Below are positions 5,864 to 8,646 of a DNA stretch of 8,646 bases, in pieces. Numbering within the stretch: the stretch's first letter is position 1; each line of letters starts with the position of its first letter. The notes under the pieces are model-generated. The model ran no database searches and was not told the DNA's origin. It saw nothing but the letters and a program-made list of their open reading frames with translations. Source of the DNA: an uncultured Eubacteriales bacterium (GTDB lineage: Bacteria; Bacillota; Clostridia; Christensenellales; CAG-138); contig UQOG01000086.1 in the NCBI GenBank assembly GCA_900542615.1, positions 1-8,646 of the forward strand, given 5' to 3'. A program made the position numbers and the translations under genes.

Positions 5864-5928
5864 AACAATGTATCCCCGGCATTATGCCGGTCCGTGGAGC
5901 CTATTATAATACATTGTTTATGCATAAA
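5864..5928. promoter_or_regulatory. Nested dyads at the ABC operon promoter (candidate operators)
   Basis: Three symmetric elements cover the promoter. AACAATGTAT (5864-5873) and ATACATTGTT (5909-5918) are 10-base inverted repeats, centre to centre 45 bases apart. Between them lies CCGGCATTATGCCGG (5876-5890), just after the expected transcription start. TTTATGCATAAA (5917-5928) is a perfect 12-base palindrome in the spacer next to the -35 box. These positions suit a repressor that loops or blocks the promoter. No known operator is confidently matched. Confidence 0.45.
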
Positions 5929-5932
5929 TCAA
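5903..5932 (-). promoter_or_regulatory. Promoter of the ABC transporter operon
   Basis: On the minus strand a perfect TATAAT (5903-5908) follows TTGATT (5927-5932) with an 18-base spacer. The predicted start is near 5896, giving a leader of about 58 bases before the ATG at 5838. This placement excludes the upstream in-frame ATG at 5925, which would lie within the promoter. Confidence 0.65.
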
Positions 5933-6060
5933 CCCCTATTTTCCGGTTTTTCAAAATTATTTTTGTATATTTCCTGGACTTATAAGAATGTTTATGCAAA
6001 ATGGACGCAAAAGGGCGTCCGTTCCATATGTAATCTATATAAGAAAAAACCGCGGCCCCC
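5933..6060. other. AT-rich part of the divergent intergenic region
   Basis: No gene is seen here. The stretch holds a 6-bp hairpin (GGACGC 6003-6008 with GCGTCC 6015-6020) and the 10-base sequence TGTTTATGCA (5989-5998). That sequence repeats one within the promoter palindrome at 5915-5924, so it may be an additional binding site for the same regulator. Confidence 0.35.
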
Positions 6061-6076
6061 TTTACTTTGGCCGTGG
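6044..6076 (-). terminator. Terminator-like hairpin facing left
   Basis: On the minus strand CCACGGCC (6069-6076) pairs with GGCCGCGG (6050-6057) and is followed by six T (6044-6049). It would stop leftward transcription coming from the nfnA leader. No minus-strand gene is seen upstream of it, so it may block antisense readthrough into the ABC promoter or end a short antisense RNA. Confidence 0.45.
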
Positions 6077-6089
6077 GAAAGTTTACAAT
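6061..6089 (+). promoter_or_regulatory. Candidate promoter of nfnAB
   Basis: TTTACT (6061-6066, 4/6 match to a -35 box) is followed after 17 bases by TACAAT (6084-6089, 5/6 match to a -10 box). The predicted start is near 6096, leaving a leader of about 220 bases before nfnA. It is the best plus-strand candidate I found, but not a strong one. Confidence 0.4.
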
Positions 6090-6095
6090 AGTATT

Positions 6096-6315
6096 GCGTA
6101 AAATCCAGAAGATCGGCCGGGTCCGGCCGGTTTTTCGGGTGTGGCCCTTCGGGGCGCAGGACGCAAGAGGAAAGGGGTTGGCTGCCGTTGCCGTATGGGC
6201 GTTTGCGCCCATGCTTTCTTGCCTGCGGGCGGAAACGGACACGGCCGCTTTTTCGTCTGCAACGGACAAGCCCGCATCATTGGTCAACATTTAATCAAAT
6301 TGGAGGAATGGAGCT
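6096..6315 (+). promoter_or_regulatory. Long structured 5' leader of nfnAB
   Basis: The leader opens with CGGCCG (6114-6119) paired to CGGCCG (6124-6129), followed by five T (6131-6135): a compact terminator-like hairpin early in the transcript. Further on are a 9-bp hairpin (6193-6201/6206-6214, loop TTTG) followed by TTTCTT, and a 7-bp stem (6224-6230/6270-6276) enclosing a smaller helix (6236-6240/6255-6259). AACGGACA occurs twice (6234-6241, 6261-6268). Attenuation of nfnAB is possible. I do not recognise a known riboswitch class. GGAGG at 6302-6306 ends the leader. Confidence 0.4.
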
Positions 6316-7158
6316 GTGTTTGAAGTCTTACTGAACGAACCGCTGAACCCCACCGTATACCGTATGGTGGTCCATGCGCCTAGGGTGGCTGCCAAGGCGG
6401 AGCCTGGCCAGTTTATCATCCTGCGGGTGGACGAAGAGGGCGAGCGCATCCCCTTGACCGTGGCCGATTATGACCGGGAAAAGGGCGACATCACCATTAT
6501 CTACCAGCTGGTGGGCGGCACCACCATCAAGCTGGCCCACAAGAAGGCCGGGGAAACCCTGGCGGATTTCGTGGGCCCCCTGGGCACCCCCACCCATACC
6601 GAGGGCCTCAAGAAGGTGGCCGTGGTGGGCGGCGGCGTGGGCTGCGCCATCGCGTACCCGGTGGCCAAGAAGCTCCACGAACAGGGCTGCGAGGTCCATT
6701 CCATCATCGGCTTCCGCTCCCAGGACCTGGTGATCCTGGAGAAGGAATTCGACCAGGCCAGCACCCTGGTGAAGAAGATGAGCGACGACGGCACCTGGGG
6801 TACCAAGGGCTTGGTCACCGACGCCCTCAAGGCCCTCATCGAAAGCGGCCAGCAATACGACCAGGTCATCGCCATCGGGCCCTTGATCATGATGAAATTC
6901 GTGTGCAAGCTCACCAAGGAATACGGCATCAAGACCATCGTCAGCATGAACCCCATCATGATCGACGGCACGGGCATGTGCGGCGGCTGCCGGCTCACCG
7001 TAGGCGGGGAGACCAAGTTCGCCTGCGTGGACGGCCCGGATTTCGACGGCCATCTGGTGGATTTCGACGAAGCCATGCAGCGGGGCGCCACCTATCGGGA
7101 TTTCGAAGCCCACGCCCGGGAAGAAGCCTGCAACCTGTTCGCCAAGGAGGTACAGTAA
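6316..7158 (+). CDS. nfnA: NADH-dependent ferredoxin:NADP+ oxidoreductase, subunit A (NfnA)
   Basis: This 280-residue protein is the small subunit of the cytoplasmic NfnAB complex, which couples NADPH oxidation or formation to ferredoxin and NAD(H) by flavin-based electron bifurcation. Homologues are also annotated as sulfide dehydrogenase subunit B or as the PyrK-like electron-transfer subunit. The N-terminal FAD domain carries RIPLTVADYD (44-53). The NAD domain has VAVVGGGVGCAIAYPVAKKL (101-120). The C-terminal [2Fe-2S] site has Cys222, Cys225 and Cys237 in DGTGMCGGCR...FACVDGP; Asp218 is the likely fourth ligand, as reported for characterised Nfn proteins. The start is GTG at 6316 with GGAGG nine bases upstream (6302-6306). 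The ATG at 6308 is out of frame. nfnB starts one base after this stop codon, so the two subunits are translated together. Confidence 0.92.
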   Translation: MFEVLLNEPLNPTVYRMVVHAPRVAAKAEPGQFIILRVDEEGERIPLTVADYDREKGDITIIYQLVGGTTIKLAHKKAGETLADFVGPLGTPTHTEGLKKVAVVGGGVGCAIAYPVAKKLHEQGCEVHSIIGFRSQDLVILEKEFDQASTLVKKMSDDGTWGTKGLVTDALKALIESGQQYDQVIAIGPLIMMKFVCKLTKEYGIKTIVSMNPIMIDGTGMCGGCRLTVGGETKFACVDGPDFDGHLVDFDEAMQRGATYRDFEAHAREEACNLFAKEVQ

Positions 7159-7159
7159 C

Positions 7160-8545
7160 ATGCCCAATATGCGTCTGGATAAAAACCCCATGCCCGCCCA
7201 AGAGCCGGACGTGCGGAATAAAAACTTCAACGAAGTAGCCCTGGGCTATACCGAGGAGATCGCCCTGGACGAGGCCGCCCGCTGCCTCAACTGCAAAAAC
7301 ATGCCCTGCGTGAAGGGTTGCCCCGTGCAGATCCACATCCCCGCCTTCATAGAGAAGGTCAAGGAAGGGGATTATGAGGCCGCCTATCAGGTCATCGCCC
7401 AAGCCAGCTCCCTGCCCGCCGTGTGCGGCCGGGTCTGCCCCCAGGAAAGCCAGTGCGAAAAATACTGTGTGCGGGGCATCAAGGGCGAGCCGGTGGGCAT
7501 CGGCCGGCTGGAGCGGTTCGTGGCGGACTGGCACCGGGAGCACAGCGACGGCAGCGTCCAGGTCCCCGAGAAGAACGGCCATAAGGTAGCCGTGGTTGGC
7601 AGCGGCCCTGCGGGCCTTACCTGCGCGGGCGAGCTGGCCCGGCGGGGCTATGAGGTGAGCGTGTTTGAAGCCCTCCACGTGGCGGGCGGCGTGCTCATGT
7701 ACGGCATCCCGGAATTCCGTCTGCCCAAGCACATCGTCCAGGCGGAGATCGACACCCTGAAAAAGCTGGGGGTCCACATCGAAACCAACGTGGTCATCGG
7801 CAAGACCGAGTCCGTGGACGAGCTGTTTGCAGAGGGCTTTGAGGCGGTATTCATCGGCAGCGGCGCGGGCCTGCCCAGCTTCATGCACATCCCCGGCGAG
7901 AACCTGACCGGCGTCTATTCCGCCAACGAGTTCCTCACCCGGATCAACCTGATGAAGGCCTACAAAGAAGGTTCCTCCACCCCCATCCGCCATGTCCACA
8001 AGGTGGCCGTGGTGGGCGGCGGCAACGTGGCCATGGACGCGGCCCGGTGCGCCAAGCGCCTGGGCGCCGAGGAGGTCTACATCGTATACCGCCGCAGCGA
8101 GGCTGAGCTCCCCGCCCGTGCCGAGGAAGTGGAACACGCCAAGGAGGAGGGCATCATCTTCAAGACCCTCACCAACCCGGTGGCCATCCTCCCCGGCGAG
8201 GATAAGGCCGTGGCTTCCATCCGCTGCCTCAAGATGGAACTGGGCGAGCCCGACGATAGCGGCCGCCGCCGCCCCATCCCCGTGGAGGGCAGCGAGTTCG
8301 AGATCCCCGTGGATACGGTGGTGATGAGCATCGGCACCTCCCCCAACCCCCTGATCAAGTCCACCACCGCCGGCCTGGAGACCACCCGCAAGGGCGGCCT
8401 GGTGGCCGACGAGACCGGCAAGACCACCCGGGAGGGCGTCTACGCCGGCGGCGACGCGGTAACCGGCTCCGCTACGGTGATCCTGGCCATGGGCGCAGGC
8501 AAGGAAGCCGCCCACAGCATCGACGAATACATCAAGAACAAATAA
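7160..8545 (+). CDS. nfnB: NADH-dependent ferredoxin:NADP+ oxidoreductase, subunit B (NfnB)
   Basis: This 461-residue protein is the large, bifurcating subunit and is homologous to the glutamate synthase small subunit (GltD). Two cysteine sets for [4Fe-4S] clusters lie near the N-terminus: Cys42, 45, 50, 54 (RCLNCKNMPCVKGCP) and Cys89, 93, 99, 103. Then come the FAD-binding fold VAVVGSGPAGLTCAGELARRG (143-163), the NADP(H) fold VAVVGGGNVAMDAARCAKRLG (282-302) with YRRSEAELPAR after it, and the closing FAD motif GVYAGGDAVTGSATVILAMGAG (426-447). No glutamate synthase large-subunit gene is adjacent, and the partner is NfnA, so the Nfn assignment is preferred over GltD. AAGGAGG (7144-7150), inside the end of nfnA, serves the ATG at 7160. 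Sulfide dehydrogenase (SudA) activity cannot be excluded from sequence. Confidence 0.93.
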   Translation: MPNMRLDKNPMPAQEPDVRNKNFNEVALGYTEEIALDEAARCLNCKNMPCVKGCPVQIHIPAFIEKVKEGDYEAAYQVIAQASSLPAVCGRVCPQESQCEKYCVRGIKGEPVGIGRLERFVADWHREHSDGSVQVPEKNGHKVAVVGSGPAGLTCAGELARRGYEVSVFEALHVAGGVLMYGIPEFRLPKHIVQAEIDTLKKLGVHIETNVVIGKTESVDELFAEGFEAVFIGSGAGLPSFMHIPGENLTGVYSANEFLTRINLMKAYKEGSSTPIRHVHKVAVVGGGNVAMDAARCAKRLGAEEVYIVYRRSEAELPARAEEVEHAKEEGIIFKTLTNPVAILPGEDKAVASIRCLKMELGEPDDSGRRRPIPVEGSEFEIPVDTVVMSIGTSPNPLIKSTTAGLETTRKGGLVADETGKTTREGVYAGGDAVTGSATVILAMGAGKEAAHSIDEYIKNK

Positions 8546-8566
8546 ACCAGCCCGATTTCCAGCAAG

Positions 8567-8590
8567 CAGCCCGGCGCATTTGCCGGGCTG
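8567..8590 (+). terminator. Hairpin terminator after nfnAB
   Basis: CAGCCCGGC (8567-8575) pairs perfectly with GCCGGGCTG (8582-8590) around GCATTT, 21 bases after the nfnB stop codon. Only two T follow, so it may be a weak terminator or an mRNA-end stabilising hairpin. Confidence 0.6.
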
Positions 8591-8602
8591 TTCAGCCTGT
8601 CG

Positions 8603-8625
8603 AAAAACCCCCGGGGGTTCGGGGG
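8603..8625 (-). terminator. Possible leftward terminator at the window end
   Basis: On the minus strand CCCCC (8621-8625) can pair with GGGGG (8608-8612), followed by five T (8603-8607). Bases 8606-8619 (AACCCCCGGGGGTT) also form a perfect 14-base palindrome. This would suit a convergent minus-strand gene beyond the right edge. Confidence 0.4.
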
Positions 8626-8646
8626 CCGCAATGCAGTTCGCAAAGG

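Noticed and set aside
5839..5925. 29-residue N-terminal extension of the binding lipoprotein
   Set aside because: The extension would begin inside the promoter spacer and would put a polar stretch before the signal peptide. The ATG at 5838 has a well-placed GGAGG.
6195..6323. Short frame in the nfnA leader overlapping the nfnA start (possible leader peptide)
   Set aside because: There is no ribosome binding site before the ATG at 6195, which lies inside a hairpin, and the codon content gives no regulatory run of a single amino acid.
6995..8515. 506-codon open frame on the minus strand across nfnB
   Set aside because: It mirrors the nfnB coding frame and translates to low-complexity Gly/His/Ala sequence. 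The nfnB reading has all cofactor motifs.

Overview
The window looks like a chromosomal piece of a GC-rich anaerobic Firmicute, most likely a gut-type Clostridia (Oscillospiraceae-like). This rests on strong GGAGG ribosome binding sites, GC-rich coding with AT-rich promoters, an NfnAB pair, a basic amino-acid ABC transporter whose lipoprotein has an Ala/Glu/Pro linker, and an XdhC-family protein. The taxonomic call is inference; no marker gene is present.

Layout, left to right. (1) Bases 58-1807, plus strand: a good sigma-A-type promoter, an XdhC/CoxI-family molybdenum-enzyme maturation protein, a dUTPase-family protein 15 bases later, and a strong intrinsic terminator. (2) Bases 1850-2014: an extraordinary GC-rich palindromic element. 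It can fold into a long outer stem enclosing three hairpins, and it includes the stop codon of the next gene. (3) Bases 2001-3327, minus strand: a 12-segment MFS transporter, preceded by a structured leader of about 130 bases in which the ribosome binding site can pair with an upstream sequence. (4) Bases 3332-5932, minus strand: a polar amino-acid ABC transporter operon in the order binding lipoprotein, permease, ATPase. It has a TATAAT promoter embedded in nested dyads, a 15-bp hairpin after the first gene, and a classic terminator at the end. (5) Bases 5933-6315: a non-coding divergent region with several hairpins, two of them terminator-like. (6) Bases 6316-8545, plus strand: nfnA and nfnB, separated by one base. 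They encode both subunits of the electron-bifurcating NADH-dependent ferredoxin:NADP+ oxidoreductase (or the related sulfide dehydrogenase/GltD-like family). Hairpins follow to the window end.

The genes are metabolic housekeeping or accessory functions: nucleotide-pool cleaning, Mo-cofactor enzyme maturation, solute uptake and redox balancing. I do not see a convincing new multi-gene system. The least explained parts are non-coding: the four-way-junction palindrome between the convergent dut and MFS genes, the MFS leader with a possible ribosome-binding-site switch, the dyad-rich promoter of the ABC operon, and the long folded leader of nfnAB.
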